Assembly: GCA_022836615.1 (NCBI GenBank)
Contig: MU405388.1
Coordinates: forward strand, 1-64,000
Length of the DNA: 64,000 nucleotides
Direction of reading: 5' to 3'
Source: Annulohypoxylon bovei var. microspora
Taxonomy: Eukaryota > Ascomycota > Sordariomycetes > Xylariales > Hypoxylaceae
The notes under the pieces were generated by a model. That model had not been told where the DNA came from and ran no database searches. It worked only from the letters and a program-made list of their open reading frames with translations. A program made the translations under genes and the position numbers. The number at the start of each line of letters is the position of its first letter. Position 1 is the first letter of the stretch. This document shows, in pieces, positions 1 to 11,873 of the stretch.

Positions 1-3000
1 ATTAATTAATATATTAATTAATTTATTTATTAAATAAATAATTAATTAATTAATTAAAACCTTGGTTTAAAAGTTAATTAATTTAATAATTAATTTAATA
101 ATTAATTAAATAATTAATTAATTAATTTATTAATTTACTTATTAATTTATTTATTAATTAATTAAATAATAAATTAAATAACTTATTAATTTATTAAAAA
201 AAAAATACATTCCCACATGGGGGGCTTTTATTATTTCTTAAACCCTTGAATTTTAATTTTAATTTTAATTTTATATTTAATTTTATTTTTATTTTTACCT
301 TTAACCTTAATTTTAATTATTAACTTTACGTGGTTTTAAAGGTTTATATGGTTTTAAAAACTTGATTTTTAATTTAAGTTAATTCGTTTTTATATAATTA
401 AATAAAAGCTTTTAATAAAAATAATTAATTAATTTTTTAAAAAGTGGCTTTTACGCGTGTAAAAAGTGGTGGTTTAAAAGTGGCTTAATATGTAATTTAA
501 AAGGTAATTAATTAAAAGGGTGGCTTAAAAGGGTTATTATATGCGTAGGTAATTAAAAAATAAATTTAAAAAAAAATACATTTAATTAAAAATATAAATA
601 AATTTAATTAATTAAAAGCGTTACGTTTAAATTAATTAAGTTTAAAAAGGTTTATTAATTATTTATTAATTTCTTATTAATTATTTTATTAATTATTTAT
701 TAATTATTTATTAATTATTTTATTAATTATTTAATTAATAATTAATAATTTATAAATTATAATAAAAGTTTAAATATAATAATGTTTTCCGAATAAATAA
801 AAAATATATAAATTAAAATATTAATTAATTAAATAATTAAATTATTAAAAGCTTTATATTATTAAATTTATAATTATTATGTTTATTAATTAAAAATATT
901 ATAATTTAAAAAGCGAATTATAAATTAATTATATTAATTAAATTTAAAAAATTATTATTTTTTACGATTATAAAAAATAAGTTTTTATATATTTAAGCTT
1001 TAATAAGTTTAAGTTGCTTTAAAAGTGGAATTATTTATTATAATAATTAAATAATAAAAAAGTTTTATATATTTATTATTAAATGCGCGTTTTATTAATT
1101 AATAATTATATATATTTATGTTCCGATATTTATTAACGTTTACATCGTTATTATTACGTTTATATTTTATAAACGAAATAATATATTAATTATAAATTAT
1201 AAATTTTTTTATTATAAAATTTAAAAAATTAAAATTAATAAAAATAAATATTAATAAATAAATATATAAAAAGAAATTTAAATTAAAAGCTTTATTTAAA
1301 CGTTATTTTTTAAAAATTTTAAATTAACGTTATTTTTATTATATTTTATTATTATTTTTTTAAAAATAATAATTATTATTTTAATTTTTATATTACGCGT
1401 TAAATAATTATTAAAAAAATGGCCCTTTTATTTATAAAAATTTTAAATTAAATTTATATTAAACGTTATAAAAACGTTGCGTTAATAAAAAATTAAAAGA
1501 ATTTAAAAAAGTTTTTTTATACGTACCCCCGGGTTATAATTTTTATAATTAAACGAATATTAAAACCGGTGGGAATTATTTTCGTAACGTTAAAAATAAC
1601 TTTAATTTTAAATTAAAATTAAAGAATTATTAAGTTAATTTTCTTTTAAATAACTTCGGTATATTATTAAATTAATATTAAATAAAAGTTTTTAAATTTA
1701 ATAAATTTTATTTTTTTATTTAAATAATAATAAAAAATTTAAATGTGGAAATTAATAATTAATTAATGGTTTAATTTTTTTTCCATTCGGATATTAAGAT
1801 TTTTCTTTTATTTATTAACGATATAAAAAACGTGTAAAATTTAAAAAATTATTTATTTAATTATATATTAAATTTATGGAAATTATTTTTAATTTAAATT
1901 TTAATATTAAAATTATTATATAATAATTTTAATAAATTATATATTTATTTAACTTTAATATATTAATTAATGTTATGTTTAATAAAAAAAATAAAAAAAA
2001 AAATTTAATTTCGCTTTTAATAAATAAATAAAATTATATAAATTAAATATATTTTTTAAAAAATTTCCATTAATTAATTTAAATTTTATTTTTTATATTT
2101 ATTTTTTATTTTTTAAACGTAAAATTTAAATTATTTAATAAAAAACGTGGGTTTTTAATATAAATTTTTAACGAAAATAAAAATAAAATTATTAATTATA
2201 TTTTAAAAGTGCGTTAAAAGTTATTTAATTTTTTAAATTCGTTATTTTATTTCATTAAAAAAATAATTAAGTTTTAAAACGTACGAATTAAAATGAAAAA
2301 ATAAAAAACGCGAAAAAAAATAAAAGAAATAAAAAAAACGATTCGTAATCGGTTTTTTAACGTTATTAATTTATTTAAAATAATGGATAATATAATTTAA
2401 AATGAATTTATTTTTATTATATTAAATATTAAAAACGAAGTGGTGGAACTTTATTATAAATTTAATTAAAAAACACGTTCGTTTTAATTAAAAAATTTAT
2501 TAATAAATAAAAAAAAAAAATTTTAAAAGGAAAAATAAGCTTTTAATTTTATTATTAAATCATTAATTAAATGGTTTTTTAAGCCGTTAAAAGTTTTAAT
2601 GTTTTTTTTAAAATTAAAAATTTATTTTTAATTATAAATGAAAATTTATTAATTTAAAATTATATAATTAAAAAAATGAAAATAAGTTTTAATTAATTAA
2701 TTTAATTAATAAACGGTTTAATGTTTTTATTAAAACTTTTATTTAATAATTTAAATGTTATTATTAATTAATAATAAAATAAATAATATTAAAAAATATT
2801 TTATTATAAATAAAAATAAAACTTTATAACCATTAATATAAAAAATTTCGTTTAAAAAAATAAAAGTTTTTAAAAATTAAATGTAAATTAAAAATAAAGT
2901 TTTAAATATATCGTAATTTAAAAGGAATTAAATCGGTGCGTAAACGTATATATATTTAAAAAAAATTTTTTTAAAAATAAACCTTTAAATTAAAAAAATA

Positions 3001-3540
3001 AAACAAATAAATAACTTTAAATATTATATTACGGCGAATAAATTTTTAATTAAAATAAAGTTTAAATAACGGTAAATTATATATTTTATTAACGAAAATA
3101 TTTAAAAAAAAAAAGTAAAAAAAAAACCACGAAATAATTTTTTTTAAAAAATTTTTATATATTAATTTTACGGTTAAAATATTAATTAACCGTTCCGTTA
3201 ATATATTTTAAAAATAACGGTAATTAAACGCCGTTACATTTTTCGTAAACGAATTATTTTAAAAATTAAAATTTATTATTTAATTAATTAAAACGTTTAA
3301 AATTAATTTATTTACGAAACGATACATTTAATTAATCGTTATAAATATAACGGCTTTTTTAAAAATAATAAAATTTACACATTTTTTAACGCCGAAAATT
3401 TAAAATTACCGCGATAAAAAATTTTTAATAAAAATTATAAAAAAAAAACATATTAAAGCTTTTTTTATTTAATTATCCTCGTTAAACTTAAGTAAAAAGG
3501 AAAAAAAAACATATTAAAGCTTTTTCCGTTCAATTACCTT
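1..3540. repeat. AT-rich, RIP-degraded block (left window edge)
   Basis: The stretch is almost entirely A and T and holds no open frame of 60 codons on either strand. The few remaining C and G bases lie largely in CpG (recurrent acg, cgt, cgtt), while CpA and TpG are scarce. That is the expected residue of repeat-induced point mutation, which converts CpA to TpA. No terminal repeat can be defined because the block runs off the window. It is probably one or more degraded transposons; the family cannot be read. Confidence 0.8.
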
Positions 3541-3560
3541 TATTAAACTTGGGCACATGC
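3440..3560. repeat. 61-bp tandem duplication at the AT-block edge
   Basis: Two adjacent copies offset by 61 bp share an A-run, catattaaagctttt, and a ttaaactt segment; the copies start near 3440 and 3501. The copy nearer the AT block differs mostly by C-to-T and G-to-A changes, though some sites go the other way. The right copy overlaps the end of the transporter pseudogene. Confidence 0.55.
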
Positions 3561-4339
3561 TTCCGAGTTAACCTCTTATTTGCTTTGGTGCCATCTCTGC
3601 GCTATACACTACAGCATAAAGTTAGTAATTGCCACTTAAGATGCGTTCGCGATTCACCGAACGTTAGGGCCACATTTCAGGGGGTAAGAACTTCTGAGAA
3701 GAAAAAAATAACCCTCATAGCACGGCAGGAAGGGAAATAACCGGCTTTGTGCTACTCACTCGGAATTATGACCGTAGCCATTCCTACGCCTATCCCTGAG
3801 ATGACGCGGGCAAAGTAGAAGGCTGTTAGCGAGTGTGTATTGACCGTTTGGATCACGGCTCCGATGTTGAAGATGAGTGAGGCTAGTGCGATAGACCTGC
3901 GACGTCCGAACCGGGAAGTAAAGGGCCATACGAAGAAGCACGAGAAGAAGGCTGGTAACGTAATTATTAATATGTATCCCCCTATTACCCATGGTGTAAA
4001 CGCGACTGGATTTCGACCTACCTCCAGCTTGTAGAAGACTCGTCGCATTGGAGCTAACATTAGCTTGATTTGCCGTGGTGATGCGGAAATCATTCTGAAA
4101 TGACTTTAACGTAAGGACGCCACCGACCACGCCTGTATCATAACTAATAGATTTAAAGGTTAGAAATTTCCTATACCTAGAAGGAGTCCGAGTGAAAGAG
4201 AATTGAGAAGCCACCACAACTTGATGGTATAAAATATGGGTGTAGATATAATAGCCTCGCCAAAACATATAAGGGTACGTTAGTAGGAGGCAACTTACGC
4301 GAACAAGAAGCTGCCGATACAGCAAAGGGTAACTAAATA
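3541..4339 (-). pseudogene. Broken MFS sugar-transporter gene
   Basis: Reading leftwards, the frame encodes an N-terminal membrane segment ending in GSFLFA, then YDTGVVGG, then a segment ending in SLLQAG that joins AFFSCFF and RFGRRR, then GIGVGMATVIIP joined to MYSAEMAPKQIRG. This is the order of the fungal sugar porter family (MFS). Three introns fit with exact frame: 4144-4298, 3952-4021 and 3609-3759. The gene is broken: the codon after IRG, where the family has Gln (CAA), is TAA at 3568-3570, a C-to-T change, and homology is lost at the AT-rich block. An in-frame TAG at 340-342 of the 4 kb region (4340-4342) also precedes the first recognisable residues. The substrate cannot be told. It is called a pseudogene because about two thirds of the transporter is missing. 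Confidence 0.8.
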
Positions 4340-4342
4340 CTA

Positions 4343-5567
4343 CGCTCTAAAGGAGCCTAGTCTTTCCCCAATGGTTCGAAATTATATTGGTATGTAAAAT
4401 ACTGGGGCACTTTCCTCGATGAAATTTATGTACATCGGTGTTTTAGAGAGCGATGCGTCTTCCAATATTAATGTAACTTGGACCTGGACTATGTGCTTCA
4501 ATATTCGTAGAGGCGTGGACGATCCTCGTTAGAACTAGGAGGACATAAGCCGAACAATGGTGAAAGAAACGATAGTACAACTGGGTCAGTGTAGTTTATA
4601 AGATGACCTGACTTACATATATATAGATTTCTAATGAACAGATATCTTGTGGGTATACATACTACTCTATACTAACATGTTTTCGTAGAGTAGCCCTCAA
4701 AAACAACTAGACTCCACAAGCACTAAATGACCGTGGGTAGGTACCTAGAGTATAAACCTATATGTAGGTCTGTTAATAAGCTGAGGAAGCTGAGACTCCT
4801 ATAAGAATTACGTACCGCAAACGGTGTGTATCGAAGTTGAGGATTTACTCATTTCATTTTTGTGTCATCCGCGCTAAGGATGGCGAGCTCAAACCCCTGT
4901 GTCCTGGGCCAATTAGCGTGGCTAACCAGTAACGAGCTAACTCGATTCCCTTGGCATGATGCGGGTTTGTTGGCTGGTTGGTAGCACGCAACACGATCCT
5001 ACAAATATTACTCATAAATTTGAGCTCGTGGGTTTCATTCAAGCCGACGGAGGACGGGACAAAATAGGAGGGAACCCCAGATCTCCAGTAAGGGAAGCCT
5101 TGTAGCGTGGAGTTCCTGGAGAGCGTCCCGAAGGATTGGGTCGACTCTGTAGCGTGTAGAAATCTTGTATTAACTGGCGGACAATTAGTAGATCATTAAC
5201 TTCTTTTATTGGATACCCCGCAAACTTGACCTCCTATCCCCACAAGAACCCCGACCTTCACGATCTATTTAATTAGACAGCGTCCTTCCCCGACTAGTGC
5301 CATCGTGCGGTTGCACCCGAGTGGAATGCATTGCGTCTTGCCTACGGTACTCGGCCTTGTCGGTCTGTTCAATTGATGATTGGGCATGTATGTGAGAAGC
5401 CTTCCTGTCCCCCTTGCCTTTAAACGATACTCGAACATTAGAAGACCGAATCATTATTAGGAATCAACCCCGTCTCGGCTGACGGTGCGTTGGTTGTGAT
5501 CCGAGCCTTGGACCAAAAGGGGAGGGATCCAATGAGAAATGAGTAGGGGGAATGATTATTGCCACCA
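4343..5567. other. Intergenic, no gene seen
   Basis: About 1.2 kb between the broken transporter and the regulator gene. Short frames exist on both strands but none shows a recognisable motif or splice continuation. The right end should hold the promoter of the Zn2Cys6 gene. Confidence 0.5.
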
Positions 5568-8033
5568 ATGACCGAGGCTCTGCGACCTCTGCGACCTCTG
5601 CAGGTTTCTAGAGACCTCCACGACGCGCAGAGCTCGCAGCACAGGCCTGGGCCAATATCTTCACCTATATCTACACCGGATTCGTTGAAAAAGCGGGCAA
5701 TCTGCTCTCAATGTAGGATAAGAAAAGTAAGTGGATGGTTTCTTAATACCTGAATGGTAGTATAAAGACTTCGAAACAGTACCTACCTAGACATGTAACT
5801 CACACGCATCTCCCCCGTCGTTTCTAGGTACGCTGCGATGGCCGGCCAAATACCTGCCAGAACTGTGATCGGCTTGGATTTGAGTGTTCCTTTCAGCAGT
5901 CGCCCGGAAAAACGCCTGGCCAATATGTTGTGAAACTACCCGAGAGGCGCCGCCGCATGCAGGCTTGCATCCCGTGTCATTCCAAAAAGACCCGCTGTCT
6001 TGGCGAGCTGCCGAGCTGTTCTAGCTGTGTCCGAAGAAACCGGGCATGCGTCTATCCTAGGACTAAAAGGCACGGATCTACAGCCCGCGGCCATGACCCG
6101 GCTGAAATTTCCGAGGCCGACGACCAAAATACGCCACAGAACGCTGGAGATGCGTCCCCGGATCAAGATATCGAGATGCTGGGCCCAATAGAAGGGCCTG
6201 CCCTTAACCACGAAACGGCATTAGATTTGATGGAAGACTATTTCAGGCACCTTTATCCTCTTCCATCTTTTGCCTTTCTTCACAAGCCGACAGTTCTCCA
6301 AAGGTGTAAGGAGCAGACGATTAACGAGACTCTAAAGCTGGCCATCTGCGCGATCACGGCGTTGCAACTCCACCACACCTCACTATGTCACGATCTATGG
6401 GTGCAGCAGGCCGAGCAGTCGATACTGCAGCAGATGGGGCGTGCCTCTATCTTCAACCTGCAAGCGCTGCTCCTCGTGATCCGCTACCGGATCGAGAGCG
6501 GCGAATTCCCAACAGCGTTTATGCTAGCTGCATTAGCTGCTCGGACGGCTCTAGCACTACGTTTAAACTACGAGCACCCCGAGCTCTCTGATGTCGCGCA
6601 AGAAGCGCGTCGGCGGTTGTTCTGGGCCCTGTACCTGCTCGACGATTTTTTCTGCGTGGGACTTCGGGAGTTCGAGCTGTGCCCGGAGGAGACTATCCAT
6701 CTGCAGCTGCCTTGCGACGAGGAATACTTCGAGGCGGGCCGGCACGTACATACCGGCTTGCTACGGCCCGGACCTAGAATATCCGGGAATGCCGCTATCA
6801 TTGGCTTACGAGGCGTGTCCCTGCGCCTGACATCTATGCGACGGGCTATCATGAGGTACACATGTTCATCTTCATAAGCCTTACTAACTGCGGCGATTGT
6901 TTCCTTTCCTCCACCTCATTAAATATTCTGCACCTCGAGCTTACGAATCGTCGAATAGATTTAACCGGCGTGTTGGGCTGGGCGAAGAATTATCCTCAAC
7001 CATCGGTGAGAGTATCCGGCGTTTCGAAGAGGAGCTTCGCTCACTTCAAGCGACCCTTCGCCCCTCCGACCAATACTCAGTGGCCAGCCTAACATTGAGC
7101 AAGTGGCAAGCACAGCTCATAATGCTACACATGTCGTGGCACCAATGTCACTGCGACATGTATCGTCTCGGGCTAGACGGTTACAGCGAGGCCGCCCCCT
7201 CACCGGTCCTCCTCGCTCTGCACTCGAGAGAGCGGGCCGGTATGCAACTCCGGTGTCTCGAACACGCCGAGAGTATCATCCGGATCGTTTCCGACTTCCT
7301 GAACCACGGAGACGGCGAGTCGCTTCTTGAACGAGACGTCGCTGTCTGCGCCTTCGAGAGTGCGCGTTTGGCCATGTTCGGATCGCGCATCCCGGGAGCG
7401 ACTTCTAATCTGGATGTGGCTGTGAGTAAGGCTAAACTGTCACTTAGTTTGATCACAAGATTCTTCCCCTACTCTGCCTCGACGCAGCCGTTAGTAAGTT
7501 GTCCTATATCCAGCCTAACCAAACTCTGCGAGTAAATGCTAAGTCGTTCGCAGCGGAAGGATCTGGAACGGCTGATAGCGAGCTACTCCGTGCGCCTTGC
7601 CTTACAGACGCAAGAATCATTCGCAGAGCCAGATCCGCCATCGGCTCGACCCTCGACGAAGGTTTCACAATACGCCATCTCGCGCCAGCGACTCTCGGTT
7701 CAGAGCCTGCTGCTACAATCGGACTTCGTCGACGACAGCAACGAGATCGCCGGCCCCACGCAAGCAACAGGAACTCCGACCCTGCCCGACGGCATCCACA
7801 CTGCTCAGGTATCTGGGGCAAGTAGTGAGACAGCAACCGTGAATGCCACTCCTAGAAATCTACCATGGGGACCGATGACACCGGGAAACGGCCAAGTTCC
7901 ACCGACTGGTTTGTCCTTAGACGCCAGACAGGAAGATGCAGGACTCATCTTTAACCCTTGGATGGGGTTTACTGGGTCAGAAGATATGTATGGCGCGTCT
8001 AGCCGACCCTCGGGGCTAGATGATGAATTCTAG
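5568..8033 (+). CDS. Transcription factor with two tandem Zn2Cys6 clusters
   Basis: Predicted exons are 5568-5726, 5828-6855, 6959-7493 and 7554-8033, giving 733 residues. The third exon's acceptor (6957-6958) is the least certain; it was chosen because it keeps frame. The N-terminus carries two complete C-X2-C-X6-C-X6-C-X2-C-X6-C binuclear zinc clusters: Cys 46, 49, 56, 63, 66, 73 and Cys 100, 103, 110, 117, 120, 127. The first cluster is split by the first intron. The middle region fits the fungal-specific regulator domain (Fungal_trans), including RRRLFWALYLLDDF. The C-terminal third looks disordered. It should act as a nuclear sequence-specific regulator; its targets are unknown. The first ATG of the frame is at 5568. 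The nearest gene is the convergent lipase, which does not reveal a pathway. Confidence 0.87.
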
Positions 8034-8539
8034 ATGTGTGTGATAGGAGTTGCAGTATAGCATTAGTCGGTGGGCAATACTTCAATCATGAAGGTCACTT
8101 TAAATAACAGGACGGAATTAATTTGACTTACAAGGTAATACTATTGGCGACAGGTCTATCAATAAATAAACCTACGTCCTGGACTATGACGACTACTTTT
8201 GTTTGCTACGAGGTTGCTGCTCTCTTTGTGAACAACTTGAGCTATTCACTTCGGAGGATACGAAGGTCAAGGCTAAAAGTTTCGCACATCTAATCCAGGG
8301 TCAAACCTGTGTAAATTGATACTTTTGTGCACCCCAGGGTCACGAAAACCTTTGTCTTAGTGGCTAAGTGCCTTAAGTTATAGCGGGTTACTAACTAAAT
8401 TGTAGCGTAGAGATCACTATCAGACCTGGGGCGTAGCTTGAGGCTGACACGGGTTTTAATGGGTACCTATGTAAGGCATTACCTATTAATAACCTATATC
8501 TGTCCTATGGATCCGGGTTTGCCCGAGAGGTAGTATTAT
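8034..8539. other. Convergent intergenic region
   Basis: About 500 bp between the stop codons of two converging genes. It should hold both 3' ends. No gene or repeat is seen. Confidence 0.5.
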
Positions 8540-10933
8540 TTAATGACGGTGTTTCTTGTTGCTGCCAATTGACGATGTCCTTGTGACTCCATCACCAGCG
8601 ACCTTTCTATTTATATTTGATAGTTTGTAGGCTAATGGCGTCACATCCTCATCTGTATGACTTTCTTCGTCGGCGTCTGAAGTGTGTAAGTCGCTAGTCT
8701 CGATCTCTACATCTTGGTGAGGAGTCTGCTGTGGGGAAGTCATCGAAGCTGTCTCGGTGCCGTGACCACCAACACTGTCATCGCCAGGTATGGTAAATGT
8801 TGTCGAGAGTGTAGATTTCTTGGATGGTGGCTCTTTCGTAATCCCGGTACCCAGAGGTGTTACGGGCTGGGAGAAATCAAAAGAATCAGGCTCCGTGGAA
8901 GACAAGATAGGGCTGGTCCTAGGCCCTGTTTGTAATATGTGGCCTTTCGGGAATCTCTTGATCTTCATCTTCGGTTTAGCACGAGGGTGGCGCACGGTCA
9001 TCTCGAGACGTTCCTCCTCCTCCGTATCGTCATCTGTTAATTTATACGGATTTTCATCGACAAATCCATGATGGAGTGGATTTAGGAGATTGCTTCCACT
9101 AGACCGTCGGTGGCGATGTTTCAGCTTATCTTTTGTCGAAAGAGACCACGCCTGGGCCAAATTGGGTGGTAATGTCTCGTGGCTCTCTCCATGTGTTCTC
9201 GCTAGCGAACCGGTCGCCATCCTCCGCAGGTCGACTTGGCTTTTACTAAACACAACACGGGCTCGCAATGCATGAACAGCACGATCTAGAGCCAGCTCAA
9301 TAGCACAACGGTCGCGTATGCGGGATAATTTGGGCCAGGTCGCTCGCTCACCTAATAAGCATGAGCGCATCATGAACTCGGTCGTCGGATTCTTCAGCAC
9401 CTTTGGCAAATCCCAAACGCCCATAGCCGGAAGGATATTGATGTCACCAGAGTACTTCTGGCTCAGGATCGACCGTAGTTTACTGACGAGGGTCGGGAAG
9501 ATGCCTATCTCGGCCATGAACTGCATCCTATGTAAGGCTTCGCTCTTGGCCAAGGTAGTGATTGTGTGTAGCCAATCCGCCTCTTCCTTGTAGATTGTTT
9601 CATGACGTGCGCCGGAGGGCGGGCACGTGACATCGTCTTTAACAAGAAAAGGGACGACGTGAGGATTAACCTGCGAGACGATAAAGTGATTGACGTTGAA
9701 CATTTCAGCCAGTCTCGTCATTGGAAGGTCGTTGTCTACAGAGCCATCGATCCACATCTGCGGAGTGGGATTCCATGTACTGTGCTCTCCCGTTAAGGGG
9801 TTCTTGACTAATAGGGGCGCGGCGCTGAAAACAAGCGGAACCGAGCACGACGCCGCGACAGCAGACCATATCATAACATTGGGTGCTGTGACATAGTTGA
9901 GTAGCCGGGGTAGTTCGTATATAGATGCCGAAGAGACACAGATGTTGCATATCCTCCGAGTTCGATTGTAAGCTTCTTGGAATGTGATGTCGCCGAGCAA
10001 GTCACGCATCACGCGTGTTAGATGCTTGATGTCGGACCAGTTACCCTCAGTGAGCAACCTTCGTAAGTGGCCTAGGAGACCGTCTTCATTACCATCCTCC
10101 TCAAACACGGCTAAGTCGCCATGCGGAAATTCCTTTAATAATTGAGGGATCTCATCATCGGTCCTTGAGCAGACGACGGAGCAGACGATAGAACCAGCAG
10201 AGGCCCCTGAGATTATACGTGGCAATAACGTTGCCTCAAACATGGCTTTCAAAACCCCGATATGAGTCATGCCGAAAGTACCTCCGCCGCTGAGTAGGAG
10301 GGCACTCCGACCGAAGCTTTGTCGGGCGTATAGCATGGCGTCTAATAAGTCCTTGGGTCCCAAATCATCTGGCAGGCGTTGCGCACTCCGTTCAACCAGG
10401 GTTGTAATCGTCTGCAAGGTAGAATCTACGTAACGCTCGATCAACTTCTTAGTACCGCAGTAAGAGTGACGATAGAGGTCGATATTGCCCATGCCACCCA
10501 GGTCACGAGAGAGCGCTGTCCTAACGAGATGCATCATAGCTCGCATATCGCAGTAAGTGCGGGCATCATCCAGCTCCTTTAAGCGCCTTTCTAAGAGGAC
10601 AGGATTATAATCGCCGGACGATGTATCTATCTTCCATTTTTCATTGCCCTCAAGGATGTCTAGCTCGTGTGCTACCGCATCCCATTCCTTATATGATTCG
10701 GCACTCTGCAACCGCGCCGACAGGATTTGTTTGCGTTCTTCTAGTTGTCTTTTCCGTGTCCTTTCTTTAGGTGCCAGACCGTCTCTAAGATAGAGAAGAC
10801 CGTCCAGGACGGTAGAGACAGGGTCTGCATTTGAGGATGGCCGATTTGATTGTCGTTTTCCCTTATGCGGGTTCTTGGAGGTAGAGGGTCGGAGAGAGGG
10901 GATAGATGGAAGAATGTCAACGATATGCGACAT
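8540..10933 (-). CDS. Patatin-like triacylglycerol lipase (Tgl3/4/5 type)
   Basis: One uninterrupted frame of 797 residues. A DUF3336-like N-terminal region (about 40-200) precedes a patatin domain. The oxyanion loop SGGGTFG is at about 215-221, the nucleophile motif GASAG at 243-247 (Ser245), and the catalytic-dyad Asp lies in DGS at about 396-398. The C-terminal 200 residues are polar, Ser/Thr/Asp/Glu-rich and probably disordered, as in yeast Tgl4 and Tgl5. Family members hydrolyse triacylglycerol on lipid droplets, and some also have lysophospholipid acyltransferase activity. All catalytic residues are present, so it is probably active. Which yeast paralogue it matches cannot be settled by eye. 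Confidence 0.9.
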   Translation of the reverse strand: MSHIVDILPSIPSLRPSTSKNPHKGKRQSNRPSSNADPVSTVLDGLLYLRDGLAPKERTRKRQLEERKQILSARLQSAESYKEWDAVAHELDILEGNEKWKIDTSSGDYNPVLLERRLKELDDARTYCDMRAMMHLVRTALSRDLGGMGNIDLYRHSYCGTKKLIERYVDSTLQTITTLVERSAQRLPDDLGPKDLLDAMLYARQSFGRSALLLSGGGTFGMTHIGVLKAMFEATLLPRIISGASAGSIVCSVVCSRTDDEIPQLLKEFPHGDLAVFEEDGNEDGLLGHLRRLLTEGNWSDIKHLTRVMRDLLGDITFQEAYNRTRRICNICVSSASIYELPRLLNYVTAPNVMIWSAVAASCSVPLVFSAAPLLVKNPLTGEHSTWNPTPQMWIDGSVDNDLPMTRLAEMFNVNHFIVSQVNPHVVPFLVKDDVTCPPSGARHETIYKEEADWLHTITTLAKSEALHRMQFMAEIGIFPTLVSKLRSILSQKYSGDINILPAMGVWDLPKVLKNPTTEFMMRSCLLGERATWPKLSRIRDRCAIELALDRAVHALRARVVFSKSQVDLRRMATGSLARTHGESHETLPPNLAQAWSLSTKDKLKHRHRRSSGSNLLNPLHHGFVDENPYKLTDDDTEEEERLEMTVRHPRAKPKMKIKRFPKGHILQTGPRTSPILSSTEPDSFDFSQPVTPLGTGITKEPPSKKSTLSTTFTIPGDDSVGGHGTETASMTSPQQTPHQDVEIETSDLHTSDADEESHTDEDVTPLAYKLSNINRKVAGDGVTRTSSIGSNKKHRH

Positions 10934-11873
10934 GGTGTATGCTAGAGAAGGAAAGGAGGCGCTGTCGCTTTGTCGTGTTTCTAAGTTGGCGTCGCATACT
11001 AGCTTAATCCATCTAGGTCTATTCGTTCGTGGTGGTTGTTGGCTCTCGGGGTAGTTCTAAGGTTGGTACTGTATAGCATAGGATAGGGGGGAGACACTTG
11101 GATGAGTCTAAATTAATTCAGGTCGAGAATTGCAGTTTTGTGTAGAGCAATTCGAATAGGGGAAAGATATTACGTATGGCGAGAAACGAATAGAATTTAC
11201 AATCTACAACTAGATACCCGGAGAACGTATGAAGGAGGTATAGAAAATAAAATGTAAAATATGTATATGCCTAGGTAGGTATCTATTAGATGATTGAGGA
11301 GGTTAATAGTTTATCCCAACCTCTTTCGTTCTTCGTTGTTATATATAAAAGCTTTACAATGCTAAGGAAGGCGAAGGTGAAGGCGAAGGTGAAGACGAAG
11401 AAGGTTGGAACGAAGATAGACGTCAGAAAGGCGGGAACAATGCTAAGGTTAGGGTCTTACCCGACGAGCCATGTGAGCAATAAACAATGAGATCAGGTGG
11501 GTCAGAAGACAGGGATTCGTACCCTACATCTTTATAGTGTGGGGTTTCATGAGGGGTAATGAATATGGGGAAGTGCTTGAGTGCAAGCACTTGAGGTGGG
11601 GTTGACTTAAGGAGTAGGTTCATATGTACCTAGGTAGGTAAAGTACATTCATGTATAATGTATAATGGTCCCGGACTGAGGTAGGCTATACCTACTGTTA
11701 CATGTTGAAGCAGTAAGCCCTATCTTTTCGTCCTAGAGCTAGGTATGGATAGACTGAAAGATCATTTAGTATCTAGTATCAGTAGAGATGATATATAACC
11801 TCGGCCAAACACAATCAATCTCTTCAAAACTAGGAGGCCGTAAATACTACGCACCGGCGCCTTAGACCTCTAA
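10934..11873. other. Intergenic; lipase promoter and a GAAGGY-type repeat
   Basis: The region should hold the lipase promoter at its left end. At about 11367-11405 there is a short purine-rich run of gaaggcgaaggtgaagg-like hexamers. Copies of the dispersed cctaggtaggta motif lie near 11270 and 11628. No gene is supported; the small plus-strand frame at 11290 shows nothing recognisable. Confidence 0.45.
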
